A DNA stretch of 64,000 nt from Streptomyces sp. SLBN-31 (GTDB lineage Bacteria; Actinomycetota; Actinomycetes; Streptomycetales; Streptomycetaceae), in assembly GCF_006715395.1 (NCBI RefSeq), contig NZ_VFNC01000002.1, positions 124,001 to 188,000 of the forward strand, written 5' to 3'. Numbering within the stretch: position 1 is the first letter of the stretch; every line of letters starts with the position of its first letter. Positions 1 through 9,785 of the stretch are shown here, one piece after another. A program made the translations under genes and the position numbers. Under the pieces are notes generated by a model. It was not told the DNA's origin and ran no database searches. It saw only the letters and a list, made by a program, of their open reading frames with translations.

Positions 1-230
1 CGGCGAAAAATTGGCCAACTCCCGGCGGTGCGCGGAGAGTCGGGCGACCGGTACGCCTGCACCGAGGAGGAATCCGCAGACGTGTGGCAGGGAGATCACC
101 GCGTGTTCACCGAGGGGATGTGCGCCCTGCATCGCCCCAGCAGTCCGGTGCTGGGCCGGCTCATGGCCTCGACAGCCCGACGTCTGTGGCGCGACGACCC
201 GGCCTACGCGTCACGCCGCCTCACGTTCGG
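1..230. other. Left-edge non-coding stretch
   Basis: Downstream flank of the secreted hydrolase. Short open frames exist on both strands, but they have arginine/proline-rich, out-of-phase composition and no ribosome binding site. No gene, tRNA or repeat is seen. Confidence 0.5.
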
Positions 231-1346
231 TCAGCGCTTGCCGTGTACAAAGCCGTTGCCGCCATAACTCTCGGCCTGGGTGTCGACGCCCGGGAACCTC
301 CTCGCGCCGGTCAGGACCGGCAGCGCCGACCTGTCGTTCTTCAGAGTGTAGGCGTAGAACGCACGTAGGTAGGTGACCGCGAGGCTCTGCTGCTGCGCGG
401 CGGTCGGCCGCCCCGGGGTGTCCGAGCACGTGGTGTCGTCGCCGTCGGTCGGCCCCGGACCCGTCGTCCACTCGGTGTTGTAGAAGTTGTGGTTGCCCTT
501 CGTCACCCGCAGCCGGAAGCCGCGTGCGCCGGTCCGGCCCCGGGCGTCATCGAAGTAGGCCTCGCCGCCCAGGGACCAGCACCCGGCCGAGACAACGGCG
601 AGAGGTGTCCTCGTCACCAGCGTGTCGTAGAAGCCGCTGGGCCCGGGCGAGGCGACGGCGGCCACGCCGCGGATGCGGACGCCGGCCGGCAACTCGCCGC
701 GGTGGGCGTCGGCGGCCTGGTACATTACGCCCTCGCCGCCGACCGAGTGGCCCATCGTGCCCACGCGGGTCAGGTCGAGCCGGTCTTCGAAGTCGACCCG
801 CACGGGCCGGCCGGTACGCGGATCGGTGAAGTGGCCGGCGAGCGGGCCGCCTCCGGCCGTGTTCAGCTGCTGGAGCAACCGAAGATGCCGGTCGATGAGA
901 TGGGCCCGCTGCGGTGCGACGCCCATGTAGTAGTTGACGCCGTTCGCGCTCGGTGACACCACCATGTAACCGTCCCGGGCCAGCGCTTCGGCCAGGTAGT
1001 CGTAGCCCCGGTAGCTGGGATAGGGAACCACCCCCGCCGGGCACGGCCAGCTCCCCCAGTCCGCATCGTCGGCGGAGTAGCAGGAGAGTTGCTGCCCGTG
1101 CAGCAGTATGACCAGCGGCAGGCGACCTGCCGACTTGAGTGGGTAGTGGACCACCGCCCGGATCTCGGCGACGCCGTCCCAGGCCTGCGGGTCGGTGAAC
1201 GCTTCGTCGCCCAGGTTGTACTCGACCACCCCGACCGCGTCGGCCGCCTGCGCCCGCGTGCCGGGAACGACCGTCAGCAGGACGGCGACGAGGACCGCGA
1301 GCGCGAGCCCGGTGACGCCGAGCCGCACCCGTAATACCTGGAACAT
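231..1346 (-). CDS. Secreted alpha/beta hydrolase
   Basis: 371-aa exported protein of the alpha/beta-hydrolase superfamily, probably an esterase or lipase; substrate unknown. Residues about 10-35 form a Sec signal peptide (hydrophobic LALAVLVAVLLTVV then AQA). The core starts with VILLHGQ (oxyanion-hole strand) and continues to GHSVGG, the GxSxG nucleophile elbow. A late KGNHNF segment can supply the catalytic His. Several Cys near the start and end of the mature part may form disulfides. It stands alone on the minus strand and is divergent from the hydrogenase maturation operon. A PET-hydrolase-like or chlorophyllase-like assignment is possible but cannot be decided by reading. Confidence 0.8.
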   Translation of the reverse strand: MFQVLRVRLGVTGLALAVLVAVLLTVVPGTRAQAADAVGVVEYNLGDEAFTDPQAWDGVAEIRAVVHYPLKSAGRLPLVILLHGQQLSCYSADDADWGSWPCPAGVVPYPSYRGYDYLAEALARDGYMVVSPSANGVNYYMGVAPQRAHLIDRHLRLLQQLNTAGGGPLAGHFTDPRTGRPVRVDFEDRLDLTRVGTMGHSVGGEGVMYQAADAHRGELPAGVRIRGVAAVASPGPSGFYDTLVTRTPLAVVSAGCWSLGGEAYFDDARGRTGARGFRLRVTKGNHNFYNTEWTTGPGPTDGDDTTCSDTPGRPTAAQQQSLAVTYLRAFYAYTLKNDRSALPVLTGARRFPGVDTQAESYGGNGFVHGKR

Positions 1347-1800
1347 GACCTGCCCCTTCGTGATGTGACCCTGACCGGAGGGACCCTAGGCGTCACATGT
1401 GAGGAAGACGTCAGCATGCGACCTCGCATGATGCCCAAGGGGCACCTCGGGCGAGTGGCGGACGCGGTTTCGCTCTCGCAAGGCGCGAGAGGTCTTCCGC
1501 CGCACGGCCCCTCCGCCGCCCGCCTCTCGCCTCGACGTCACGGCGCGTGCCCCGCCCTCCGCGGTCGGCTGTCCTGCTCCTCCATGCCCCCGCCGTACCC
1601 GCCGCGAGCCGTGCTCACGACCTGTGGAACGAGGTCGGAGAGCGCAACCGCAAGCGCCTCGGAGCGGGCCGAACGAGGCCGGCGCGGCGTTCCAATACCT
1701 GCGGGGTGCGATCCGGATGGCGGAACGGAACCGTCGGAGGACGACGAAACGCCGCCGAGGTCCTTCTCGGTCTCCTGCGAACCGGCGATCATGCCGCGTC
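1347..1800. promoter_or_regulatory. Divergent promoter region hydrolase / hypX
   Basis: 454-nt gene-free stretch between the divergent hydrolase and hypX. It holds a perfect 10-bp palindrome, TCACATGTGA (1393-1402), and 13 nt further on an inverted repeat CATGCGA-CC-TCGCATG (1415-1430). These are plausible operator sites for the maturation operon, whose expression must be switched with the hydrogenase. No strong -35/-10 was recognised and no real ORF fits here. Confidence 0.4.
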
Positions 1801-3519
1801 ATGGACATCTTGCTCGTCGCCAGCGCGTTCAACAGCCTGTCCCAGCGTGTGTACGCGGAACTGTCGGACGAAGGGCACCGGGTCGACGTCGTTCTCGCCT
1901 CGCACGGCGCCGAAGCGGTACGGACCGCCGTACACGAGGTGCGTCCGGAACTGATCATCGCTCCGATGCTCAAGACAGCGCTGCCGGAGGACGTCTGGCG
2001 GGAGCACACCTGTCTCGTCGTGCACCCGGGGCCACCCGGTGACCGCGGCCCGTCCTCCCTGGACTGGGCCGTCGCCGAGGACGCACCCCACTGGGGAGTG
2101 ACCGTGCTCCAGGCCGAGGCGGGCCTGGACGCCGGCGCCGTGTGGGCGTCCGAGTCCTTCCCGATCGCGCCGGTCGGCAAGAGCGACCTCTATCGCAACG
2201 AGGCGTCCGACGCCGCCGCGGCCGCCGTCCGGCTGGCCGTTCGGCGGTACGCCGAGGGATCGTTCAAGCCGCAGGCGCAGAGCGATCCCTCGATCCGTGT
2301 GGTGTGGCGCGACTTCTTCCGCCAGGAGCAGCGCAGGATCGACTGGCACAACGACGACACCGAGACGGTACTGCGCAAGCTCCGCGGGGCCGACTCCCAG
2401 CCGGGTGTACTGGACGAGCTCCTCGGCCACGAGGTGTTCCTGCACGGCGGGCATCCCGAGGACCGGCTGCGCGGACGCCCTGGGGAACTGCTCGCGACGC
2501 GCGCCGGGGCGATCTGCCGGGCCACTGGGGACGGTGCAGTGTGGATTCCGGAACTGCGGCCCCGCAAGAATTCCGGCGACCCCGCGCCGTTCCGCCGTCC
2601 TGCGGCCTCTGTGCTGGCCGCCTTCTCCGCTCCGCCGCTGCCGCAGATCGCGACCCCGCTCGAGCTGCCTCCCGGCCGTAACACCTGGGCGGACATCCGG
2701 TACCGGCAGCACGGTGACGCCGGGTTCCTGACCTTCTCCTTCCCCGGCGGGGCCATGAGCACCGGCCACTGCCGCAGACTGCTCGCCGCCTACCGGTACG
2801 CGCTCACCCGCCCCACCCGGGTGCTGGTGCTCGGTGGGTCCCGCGACTTCTTCTCCAACGGCATCCACCTGAACGTCATCGAGTCCGCCGCCGACCCCGC
2901 GGGCGAGTCCTGGTCCAACCTCAACGCCATGGACGATGTCGTCGAGGCGGTCCTGCGCACCACCGATCGCCTCGTGGTGGCGGCGCTCGGCGGCAACGCG
3001 GCGGCGGGCGGCGTCATGCTCGCCCTGGCCGCCGACCAGGTGTGGTGCCGCGCGGGCACCGTACTCAATCCGCACTACCGGCGGATGGGCCTGTACGGGT
3101 CGGAGTTCTGGACGTACACGCTGCCGCGCCGCGTCGGAACGGAGACGGCCCGGCGGCTGACGACAGAGGCACTGCCGGTGAGCGCCGGCACCGCCGCACA
3201 GCTCGGCTTGGTGAACCGTCTCGTGCCGGTGCCGGCCCAGGCGTTCGCCACCGAGGTCGCGAACCTGGCGACCGCACTCGCCGATGACCCGGACCTCGAT
3301 CGGCAGATCACCGCGAAGGCAGCGACCCGCCGGACGGACGAGGAACAACGACCACTGGCCGACTACCGGCGAGCCGAACTCGCCCGTATGCGCGCCATCT
3401 TCTTCGATCCGCACGCCCCCTACCACGCCCTGCGCTCTGCCTTCGTCCGTAAGCTGCCCGGCGGCGCAGCCCGGCCCCTGTCCCCGGTCGACGAGCCCGT
3501 CGCCGGGGGTGAGCGATGA
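1801..3519 (+). CDS. hypX: Hydrogenase maturation protein HypX (CO ligand synthesis)
   Basis: 572-aa HypX/HoxX. The N-terminal half is a formyltransferase-like domain (starts MDILLVASAF, carries HPGPPGDRGP); the C-terminal half, from about residue 330, is an enoyl-CoA hydratase/crotonase fold (LVLGGSRDFFSNGIHLN, then AALGGNAAAGGVMLALAAD). In characterised HypX the first domain takes a formyl group from formyl-tetrahydrofolate and the second releases CO, which becomes the CO ligand of the NiFe site under aerobic conditions. The frame is open upstream to 1624, but only from ATG 1801 does the protein resemble the family, so that start is chosen. It overlaps the next gene by ATGA. Its presence fits a hydrogenase working in air. 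Confidence 0.93.
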   Translation: MDILLVASAFNSLSQRVYAELSDEGHRVDVVLASHGAEAVRTAVHEVRPELIIAPMLKTALPEDVWREHTCLVVHPGPPGDRGPSSLDWAVAEDAPHWGVTVLQAEAGLDAGAVWASESFPIAPVGKSDLYRNEASDAAAAAVRLAVRRYAEGSFKPQAQSDPSIRVVWRDFFRQEQRRIDWHNDDTETVLRKLRGADSQPGVLDELLGHEVFLHGGHPEDRLRGRPGELLATRAGAICRATGDGAVWIPELRPRKNSGDPAPFRRPAASVLAAFSAPPLPQIATPLELPPGRNTWADIRYRQHGDAGFLTFSFPGGAMSTGHCRRLLAAYRYALTRPTRVLVLGGSRDFFSNGIHLNVIESAADPAGESWSNLNAMDDVVEAVLRTTDRLVVAALGGNAAAGGVMLALAADQVWCRAGTVLNPHYRRMGLYGSEFWTYTLPRRVGTETARRLTTEALPVSAGTAAQLGLVNRLVPVPAQAFATEVANLATALADDPDLDRQITAKAATRRTDEEQRPLADYRRAELARMRAIFFDPHAPYHALRSAFVRKLPGGAARPLSPVDEPVAGGER

Positions 3520-4112
3520 CAGGGTCCGCCACCCGGCTTCTGGTGGCGGGCGTGGGCAACATCTTCCTCGCCGACGACGCCTTCGGCCCCGAGGTGATCC
3601 GCGCCCTGGACCTGCGACCGCTGCCGCCCGAGGTGCGGGTGCGGGACTTCGGCATCCGCGGGATGGATCTCGCGTACGAACTGCTGGGCGGCTACGACAC
3701 GGCCGTGCTCGTCGACGCGGCCGTGCGGGGTCACCGGCCGGGCACTCTGTCGCTGATCGAGCCGGAAGTCCCGGACGGCAGCGGGGTCGCCGCCCCGCCG
3801 GAGGCGCACGGCATGGATCCGGCGAAGGTGCTGGCCCTGGCCGCCCACCTCGGCGACGAGCCGCTGCCCCGCGTCCTCGTCCTCGCGTGCGAGCCCGAGC
3901 TGCGGCCGCGCGGCGACGAGGACATCGCCCCGGGCATCAGCGCGACGGTCCGTGACGCGGTCGAGCGGGCCGTCACGGCTCTGCACACCATGGTTCCGGT
4001 GCTGCTCGCCGACCCCACGGCCACGCCCCCGTTGAGCCGCCCGGACGAATCCATGGGCCCGCCCGCGGCCGGGCTCCCGCAGCCGGTGGCCGGCGGCGTC
4101 GAGGATCGGTGA
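3516..4112 (+). CDS. Hydrogenase maturation protease (peptidase M52)
   Basis: 198-aa endopeptidase of the HyaD/HybD/HoxW family, which removes the C-terminal tail of the large subunit after nickel insertion. Family motifs are visible: GVGNIFLADDAFGPEV at the N terminus (an Asp stands where HybD has the nickel-sensing Glu), LVDAAVRG with the conserved Asp, and an EAHGMDP segment with the His. The last 35 or so residues extend past the usual domain. The start ATG overlaps the hypX stop (ATGA), so the two are translationally coupled. The expected substrate is the HhyL precursor at 11734-13527, which ends in DPCLPCGVH plus a 22-residue tail. Confidence 0.9.
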   Translation: MTGSATRLLVAGVGNIFLADDAFGPEVIRALDLRPLPPEVRVRDFGIRGMDLAYELLGGYDTAVLVDAAVRGHRPGTLSLIEPEVPDGSGVAAPPEAHGMDPAKVLALAAHLGDEPLPRVLVLACEPELRPRGDEDIAPGISATVRDAVERAVTALHTMVPVLLADPTATPPLSRPDESMGPPAAGLPQPVAGGVEDR

Positions 4113-4163
4113 CGCAACCGACACCCGGCCCCTCCCCCACTCCGACCGTGAGGAGCACCGCCC

Positions 4164-4907
4164 ATGTGCGAGTCCATGGAGGACGTCACCCAGGCTGTTC
4201 TGGCGAAGAACGACGGCCTGGCCGCCGGCCTGCGCGAGGAGTTGGCCCGGCGCGGGGTCGCCGTGGTCAACCTGCTGTCCAGCCCGGGCAGCGGCAAGAC
4301 GGAACTGCTCGGGCGGGTGCTGGCCCTGGCGGTGGAGCGGGGTGTCCCGGTGGCCGCGCTCACCGCCGACCTGGCGACCGAGAACGACGCCCGGCGACTG
4401 GCCCGTTCAGGAGCACCGGTCAAGCAGCTTCTGACCGACGGGCTGTGCCATCTGGAGGCCCGGCAGCTCAGCGGACATGTGCGCGGCTGGCTGCCCGAGG
4501 ACACCGCCGTGCTGTTCGTGGAGAACGTCGGCAACCTCGTCTGCCCGGCCTCCTACGACCTCGGCGAGCGCCTGCGGATCGTGCTCATGGCGGTGACGGA
4601 GGGGGAGGACAAGCCGCTGAAGTACCCCACGGCCTTCGGCTCCGCCCATCTGGTGGTGCTCACCAAGACCGATCTGGCCGAGGCCGCCGGTTTCGACGAG
4701 GCCGCCTTCGTCGCCCATGTGCAGCAGGTCAACCCCGGGGTGGAGGTCGTACGGTCCTGCGCCCGTGACGGCGGCGGCGTCGGCACCCTGCTGGATCGGG
4801 TGCTGGCCACGCGAGACGGGGCTCCCCTGCACCGTCCGCCGCTGGCCCCGCACCCCCACCAGCATGTGCGGAAGGATTCCGGCCTCGCGGCCGGCCGTCT
4901 CTCGTGA
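4164..4907 (+). CDS. hypB: Hydrogenase nickel-insertion GTPase HypB
   Basis: 247-aa SIMIBI-class GTPase that delivers Ni to the hydrogenase large-subunit precursor together with HypA. The P-loop is SSPGSGKTELL (about residues 36-46), followed by ADLATENDARR, the metal-binding Cys-His of LTDGLCHLEA, VENVGNLVCPASYDLGE and the base-specificity TKTDLAE. The N-terminal CxxCGC high-affinity nickel motif of E. coli HypB is absent, and only a weakly His-rich tail (HPHQH) is present at the C terminus. The start is the first ATG after a 50-nt gap. The stop overlaps hypF (GTGA). Confidence 0.93.
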   Translation: MCESMEDVTQAVLAKNDGLAAGLREELARRGVAVVNLLSSPGSGKTELLGRVLALAVERGVPVAALTADLATENDARRLARSGAPVKQLLTDGLCHLEARQLSGHVRGWLPEDTAVLFVENVGNLVCPASYDLGERLRIVLMAVTEGEDKPLKYPTAFGSAHLVVLTKTDLAEAAGFDEAAFVAHVQQVNPGVEVVRSCARDGGGVGTLLDRVLATRDGAPLHRPPLAPHPHQHVRKDSGLAAGRLS

Positions 4908-7243
4908 CCGCCCCGGCCACGCAGGCGATGCGCTGCCGCGTCACCGTGCGCGGCACCGTCCAGGGCGTGGGTTTCCGCCCGTTCGTGCACCGCCTGGCGA
5001 CCGACCTCGCCCTGTCCGGTTTCGTGAGCAATACAGCGAGCGGTGTCCTCATCGAGGTGGAGGGACTGCCGGAGGGGGTCGCTCGCTTCTGCGACCGGCT
5101 GGCCACTGAGCCCCCTCCGCTGGCCGCCGTCACCGGCGTAGGAGTCGAGGACCTGCCCGCCACCGGCGCAGAGGACTCCTTCTCCATCCGAACGACCGAA
5201 CACTCCGCAGGCCGTACCCAGCTCCCACCCGATACCGCGACCTGCGTCGACTGCCTGCGCGAACTGGCCGATCCGGCCGATCGCCGCCACCGGCACCCGT
5301 TCGTCACATGCACCCACTGCGGCCCCCGCTTCACCATCGCCACCGGGATGCCCTACGACAGGGCGCTGACCACGATGACCGACTTCGCGATGTGTCCCAG
5401 ATGCGCCGGGGAGTACGGCGACCCCGCGGACCGCCGCTTTCACGCCCAGCCCGTCGCCTGCCCGGAATGCGGCCCCCGGCTGCGCCTGGTGCCCGCGGAC
5501 GGCAGCGGGCTGCGCCCCGCGCGCGACGGCGACGCCCTGGCGGCCGCCCGGGCTGTTCTGGCCGCCGGACGGATCCTCGCCGTCAAGGGCCTCGGCGGCT
5601 ACCACCTGGCCTGCGACGCCACTGACGCCCGGGCCGTCGACACGCTGCGTGCCCGCAAGGAGCGTGGCGGCAAACCGTTCGCGGTGATGTGCGCGGACCT
5701 CGACACCGTGCGGTCGATCGCCGAGCTCTCCGCCGCCGAACGCGCGGTCCTCACGAACGCTCGCCGCCCCATCGTCCTGCTGCGCCGGCACGAACAGGCC
5801 GCGCACCTGCGGCTCGCTCCCGGCGTGTGCCCCGGCAGCCCGCACCTCGGCGTGATGCTTCCCTACACACCCGTGCACACGCTGTTGCTGGGTCTACCCG
5901 GTGATCCGCCGGGCCCTCGTGTGCTGGTCATGACGAGCGGCAACCGCTCGGGCGAACCGATCGTCACCGACGACGGGGAGGCGCTGACCCGGCTGGACGG
6001 GCTGGCCGACGCCTGGCTCGCCCATGACCGGTTCATCGCCTCCCCGTGCGACGACTCGCTGCTGCGGGTGCGCGCCGACGGCACCGAGCAGGTGCTGCGC
6101 CGCTCCCGTGGGTACGTGCCTCGCCCTCTGCGTCTGCCGGTGGCCGTGCGGCCCGCACTCGCGGTGGGCGGCGACCTCAAGAACGCGCTGTGCGTCGGCG
6201 AGGGCGACCAGGCGTGGCTCGGCCCGCACATCGGTGACATGGGCGACCTGACCACGCTGGAGGCCGCTCAGCGGGCGGAGGGGCACATGCGGCGACTGAG
6301 TGGCGTCACCCCCGAGCTCGTCGCGGCCGACCGGCACCCCGGCTACCACTCCTCCCGCTGGGCCGGCCGCCGCGCCGCCCAACTGCCCCATTCCACGCCC
6401 GTGTTCGTCCAGCATCACCACGCACACATCGCCTCCGCGATGGCCGAGCACGGCCTCGACGGCACCGCACCCGTGATCGGCGTCGCCTTCGACGGCACGG
6501 GCTACGGCGACGACGGCACCGTCTGGGGTGGCGAGATCCTGCTCGCCGACTACACCGGCGCCCGGCGCCTCGCCCACCTCTCCCCCGCGCCGCTGCCCGG
6601 CGGCGACGCGGGGGTGGCCAACCCGTGCCGTCTGGCGCTGGCCCGGTTGTGGACCGCGGGCATGCCGTGGGACTGCGACCTGCCCTGCGTCGCCGCCTGC
6701 TCGGCCACTGAACTCACCCTTCTGAAAGCGCAGTTGACCCGCGGAGTTGCCTGCGTGGCAACCTCCAGCATGGGACGCCTCTTCGACGCGGTGTCATCCC
6801 TGGTGGGGGTGTGCCACCGCGCGGGATACGAGGCTCAGGCCGCCCTGGAACTGGAGGCCGCGGCCGCTGCGGTCCGGGACGCCGACACCTCGGCGTACGC
6901 CTTCGGTATCGCCTCCGGGCTGTGCGACCCGGCACCCGCGCTCGGCGCGCTGGTCGCCGACCTGCGTCGCGGCACACCGATCCCCCTGCTCGCGGCGCGT
7001 TTCCACCGCGGCGTCGCACGGGCCGTCGCGGAGATCTGCCGGTGGGCGCGCCGGGACACCGGTGTGGCCACCGTTGCCCTCAGCGGTGGGGTGTTCGCCA
7101 ACGCGCTGCTGGAGGAGGAGTGCACGCGGCTGCTGACCCAGGACGGCTTCGCGGTGCTGCGGCACGGCGAAGTCCCCCCGAACGACGGCGGTTTGGCCCT
7201 TGGACAACTCGTGGTCGCGGCGCACGAACGACAAGAGGAGTGA
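4904..7243 (+). CDS. hypF: Carbamoyltransferase HypF
   Basis: 779 aa, the full family length. HypF uses carbamoyl phosphate and ATP to make the carbamoyl group that HypE turns into the CN ligands. Domains in order: acylphosphatase (VRGTVQGVGFRPFVHR, residues 10-90), two Cys4 zinc-finger segments (CVDC/CTHC and CPRC/CPEC, about 105-190), a YrdC-like domain (about 205-390) and a Kae1-like domain with HHHAHIASAM and GVAFDGTGYG. The GTG start overlaps the hypB stop. It is followed after 3 nt by hypC. Confidence 0.95.
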   Translation: MTAPATQAMRCRVTVRGTVQGVGFRPFVHRLATDLALSGFVSNTASGVLIEVEGLPEGVARFCDRLATEPPPLAAVTGVGVEDLPATGAEDSFSIRTTEHSAGRTQLPPDTATCVDCLRELADPADRRHRHPFVTCTHCGPRFTIATGMPYDRALTTMTDFAMCPRCAGEYGDPADRRFHAQPVACPECGPRLRLVPADGSGLRPARDGDALAAARAVLAAGRILAVKGLGGYHLACDATDARAVDTLRARKERGGKPFAVMCADLDTVRSIAELSAAERAVLTNARRPIVLLRRHEQAAHLRLAPGVCPGSPHLGVMLPYTPVHTLLLGLPGDPPGPRVLVMTSGNRSGEPIVTDDGEALTRLDGLADAWLAHDRFIASPCDDSLLRVRADGTEQVLRRSRGYVPRPLRLPVAVRPALAVGGDLKNALCVGEGDQAWLGPHIGDMGDLTTLEAAQRAEGHMRRLSGVTPELVAADRHPGYHSSRWAGRRAAQLPHSTPVFVQHHHAHIASAMAEHGLDGTAPVIGVAFDGTGYGDDGTVWGGEILLADYTGARRLAHLSPAPLPGGDAGVANPCRLALARLWTAGMPWDCDLPCVAACSATELTLLKAQLTRGVACVATSSMGRLFDAVSSLVGVCHRAGYEAQAALELEAAAAAVRDADTSAYAFGIASGLCDPAPALGALVADLRRGTPIPLLAARFHRGVARAVAEICRWARRDTGVATVALSGGVFANALLEEECTRLLTQDGFAVLRHGEVPPNDGGLALGQLVVAAHERQEE

Positions 7244-7246
7244 CCC

Positions 7247-7528
7247 ATGTGTTTGGCAGTACCCGGCAAGGTCGTCGCGATCGACGACAGTGCCGACCCG
7301 CTCACCGGGCTGATCGACTTCGGCGGTGTGCAGAAGCAGGCGTGCCTGGAGTACGTGTCGGACGTACAGGTGGGTGAGTACGTCATCGTCCACGTCGGGT
7401 TCGCGCTCCAGCGCCTGGACGAGGAATCCGCCCTGGCCTCACTGAAGCTCTTCGAGGAACTGGGCCTGCTGGAGGAGGAGTTCGGTGACGCCTGGGAGCA
7501 GGCGGCGAAGGAGGCCGGTACCGCGTGA
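7247..7528 (+). CDS. hypC: Hydrogenase chaperone HypC
   Basis: 93-aa small chaperone that binds HypD, carries the Fe(CN)2CO unit and delivers it to the large-subunit precursor. It begins with the invariant MCLAVPGKV; Cys2 is the essential iron/cysteine ligand. It lies 3 nt after hypF with an AGAGGAG ribosome binding site inside the end of hypF, and its stop overlaps hypD by ATGA-type coupling (GTGA). The acidic C-terminal extension ([15 protein letters not shown]) is slightly longer than in E. coli. Confidence 0.95.
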   Translation: MCLAVPGKVVAIDDSADPLTGLIDFGGVQKQACLEYVSDVQVGEYVIVHVGFALQRLDEESALASLKLFEELGLLEEEFGDAWEQAAKEAGTA

Positions 7529-8667
7529 AGTACATCGACGAGTTCAACGACCCCGCTCTGGCCCGGCGGCTGCTGGAGGAGATCCGCGCGACCGTCACCC
7601 GGCCATGGGCCCTGATGGAGGTATGCGGCGGCCAGACCCACTCCATCATCCGGCACGGCATCGACCAGCTCCTGCCCGAACAGGTGGAGTTGATTCACGG
7701 CCCTGGCTGTCCCGTGTGCGTCACCCCACTGGAGGTCATCGACAAGGCACTGGAGATCGCCTCGCGTCCCGACGTGATCTTCTGCTCCTTCGGTGACATG
7801 CTCCGGGTGCCGGGCACCGGCCGGGACCTGTTCCGCGTCAAGGGCGAGGGCGGCGACGTACGGGTGGTCTACTCACCGCTCGACGCCCTGGAGCTGGCCC
7901 GCCGCAACCCGGACCGGGAAGTGGTCTTCTTCGCCATCGGTTTCGAGACCACGGCCCCCGCCAACGCGATGGCCGTGCACCAGGCCCGCCGCCTCGGCCT
8001 GACCAACTTCAGCCTCCTGGTGTCGCACGTACGAGTGCCCCCGGCCGTCGAGGCCATCATGACGGCCCCCGCCTGCCGGGTGCAGGGCTTCCTGGCCGCC
8101 GGGCACGTGTGCAGCGTGATGGGCACGGCCGAGTACCCGCGACTCGCCGAGCGGTTCGGCGTACCGCTCGTGGTGACCGGCTTCGAGCCACTGGACATCC
8201 TCGAAGGCATCCGCCGCGCGGTGCGCCAGCTCGAGCGCGGGGAGCACCGGGTGGAGAACGCCTACCCGCGTGCCGTACGCGAGGACGGCAACCCGGCCGC
8301 CGTACGCATGATCGAGGAGGTGTTCGAGGTCACCGACCGCAACTGGCGTGGCATCGGGCCCATCCCCGACAGTGGCTGGCGGCTGACCGAGGCGTTTCGC
8401 GCGTACGACGCCGAGCACCGCTTCCAGGTCACCGACATCCGCACCGAGGAACCCGCCGAGTGCCGCGCCGGCGAAGTGCTCCAGGGGCTGATCAAGCCGA
8501 CCGAGTGCGGCGCGTTCGGTACGAGCTGCACCCCGCGCACCCCGCTCGGCGCCACCATGGTCTCCAGCGAGGGCGCCTGCGCGGCGTACTACCTGTACCG
8601 CCGGATGAACGCCGCGACGCCGCAGGCCACCGGGGCCGCGGACAAGGAGATGAACCCTGTTGGCTGA
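7525..8667 (+). CDS. hypD: Hydrogenase Fe-ligand assembly protein HypD
   Basis: 380-aa [4Fe-4S] scaffold on which Fe(CN)2CO is built with HypC. Signature motifs are all present: [33 protein letters not shown] and the C-terminal cluster region with C463-type spacing ([20 protein letters not shown] then CTPRTPLG). Length is normal. It overlaps hypC at its start, and its 3' end overlaps the TTG start of hypE, so hypF-C-D-E form one coupled block. Confidence 0.95.
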   Translation: MKYIDEFNDPALARRLLEEIRATVTRPWALMEVCGGQTHSIIRHGIDQLLPEQVELIHGPGCPVCVTPLEVIDKALEIASRPDVIFCSFGDMLRVPGTGRDLFRVKGEGGDVRVVYSPLDALELARRNPDREVVFFAIGFETTAPANAMAVHQARRLGLTNFSLLVSHVRVPPAVEAIMTAPACRVQGFLAAGHVCSVMGTAEYPRLAERFGVPLVVTGFEPLDILEGIRRAVRQLERGEHRVENAYPRAVREDGNPAAVRMIEEVFEVTDRNWRGIGPIPDSGWRLTEAFRAYDAEHRFQVTDIRTEEPAECRAGEVLQGLIKPTECGAFGTSCTPRTPLGATMVSSEGACAAYYLYRRMNAATPQATGAADKEMNPVG

Positions 8668-9727
8668 ACTCGCCGAAACCGTCGACCCCGCGAACTGGAC
8701 CTGCCCCGCACCCCTGCGCGACCAGCCCGTCGTGGTCATGGGACACGGCGGCGGCGGGGCGCTGTCGGCGGAGCTGATGGAGCAGATCTTCGCCCCCGCC
8801 TACGGCAACCCCACGCTCGCCGCGCTCGCCGACTCCGCCGTCCTCGAACTGGGTGGCGCCCGGCTGGCCTTCTCCACCGACTCCTACGTGGTCCGGCCAC
8901 TGTTCTTTCCCGGTGGCAGTCTCGGTGACCTCGCGGTGAACGGCACCGTCAACGACCTGGCGATGAGCGGGGCCAGGCCCGCCTACCTGTCGGCCGCTTT
9001 CGTGCTGGAAGAGGGCGTGGAGCTGACCGTCGTCGAACGGATCGCGCGCGCCATGGGTGCCGCGGCCGAGACCGCCGGGGTCGCCATCGCCACCGGCGAC
9101 ACCAAGGTGGTGGAGTCCGGGCACGGCGACGGCGTGTACGTCACCACCGCCGGGGTGGGGCTCGTCCCCGACGGGGTGGACATCCGCCCCCAGCGGGCGC
9201 GGCCCGGTGACGCCGTCATCGTCAGCGGGCCGATCGGCCTGCACGGAGTGGCGATCATGAGCGTCCGGGAGGGGCTGGAGTTCGGCGTCGAGCTGGCCAG
9301 CGACACCGCGCCGCTGGCGGACCTGGTCGCGTCCATGCTGGCGGTCACGCCGGACATCCATGTCCTGCGCGACCCCACCCGCGGCGGTCTGGCCGCGGCC
9401 CTCAACGAAATCGCCCGCGCCTCCGCAACCGGTGTCCGGCTGCAGGAGCGTGCCATTCCGGTGCCGGACGCGGTGGCGAACGCCTGCGGCTTCCTCGGGC
9501 TCGACCCCCTCTACGTCGCCAACGAGGGGCGGCTGGTCGCCTTCGTACCCCCGACGGAAGCGGAGGAGGTCCTTTCCGCGATGCGTGCTCACCCGCAGGG
9601 CGCCGGGGCCGCGCTGATCGGTGAGTGCGTCGCCGACCACCCCGGCATGGTCGTGGTCGCGACGGGCCTCGGCGGCACCCGGGTCGTGGACCTGCCGCTC
9701 GGTGAGCAATTGCCGCGCATCTGCTGA
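8660..9727 (+). CDS. hypE: Hydrogenase cyanide-ligand synthase HypE
   Basis: 355-aa AIR-synthase-like ATPase. HypE accepts the carbamoyl group from HypF on its C-terminal Cys and dehydrates it to a thiocyanate, which is passed to the iron. The glycine-rich GHGGGG, DSYVV, and GDTKVV segments mark the family, and the protein ends in the invariant PRIC. The start is TTG 8660, inside the end of hypD; no in-frame ATG lies before the conserved GHGGGG. Last gene of the plus-strand operon; a strong hairpin follows 16 nt later. Confidence 0.94.
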   Translation: MAELAETVDPANWTCPAPLRDQPVVVMGHGGGGALSAELMEQIFAPAYGNPTLAALADSAVLELGGARLAFSTDSYVVRPLFFPGGSLGDLAVNGTVNDLAMSGARPAYLSAAFVLEEGVELTVVERIARAMGAAAETAGVAIATGDTKVVESGHGDGVYVTTAGVGLVPDGVDIRPQRARPGDAVIVSGPIGLHGVAIMSVREGLEFGVELASDTAPLADLVASMLAVTPDIHVLRDPTRGGLAAALNEIARASATGVRLQERAIPVPDAVANACGFLGLDPLYVANEGRLVAFVPPTEAEEVLSAMRAHPQGAGAALIGECVADHPGMVVVATGLGGTRVVDLPLGEQLPRIC

Positions 9728-9742
9728 CCCCGGATACCAGTA

Positions 9743-9777
9743 GGGCCCCGCCGACCCAAGGGGTGTCGTCGGGGCCC
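9743..9777. terminator. Bidirectional hairpin terminator hypE / hypA
   Basis: Inverted repeat GGGCCCCGCCGAC / GTCGTCGGGGCCC, 13-bp arms with one mismatch and a 9-nt loop, exactly between the converging hypX-hypE and hhy-hypA operons. No T-tract, as usual for GC-rich actinobacteria. Confidence 0.7.
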
Positions 9778-9785
9778 CGCTGGTG

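Noticed and set aside
1360..1402. CRP-like site formed by ATGTGA and TCACAT upstream of hypX
   Set aside because: The half-sites are about 26 nt apart, far from the 6-nt spacing of CRP sites; kept only as a generic palindrome.
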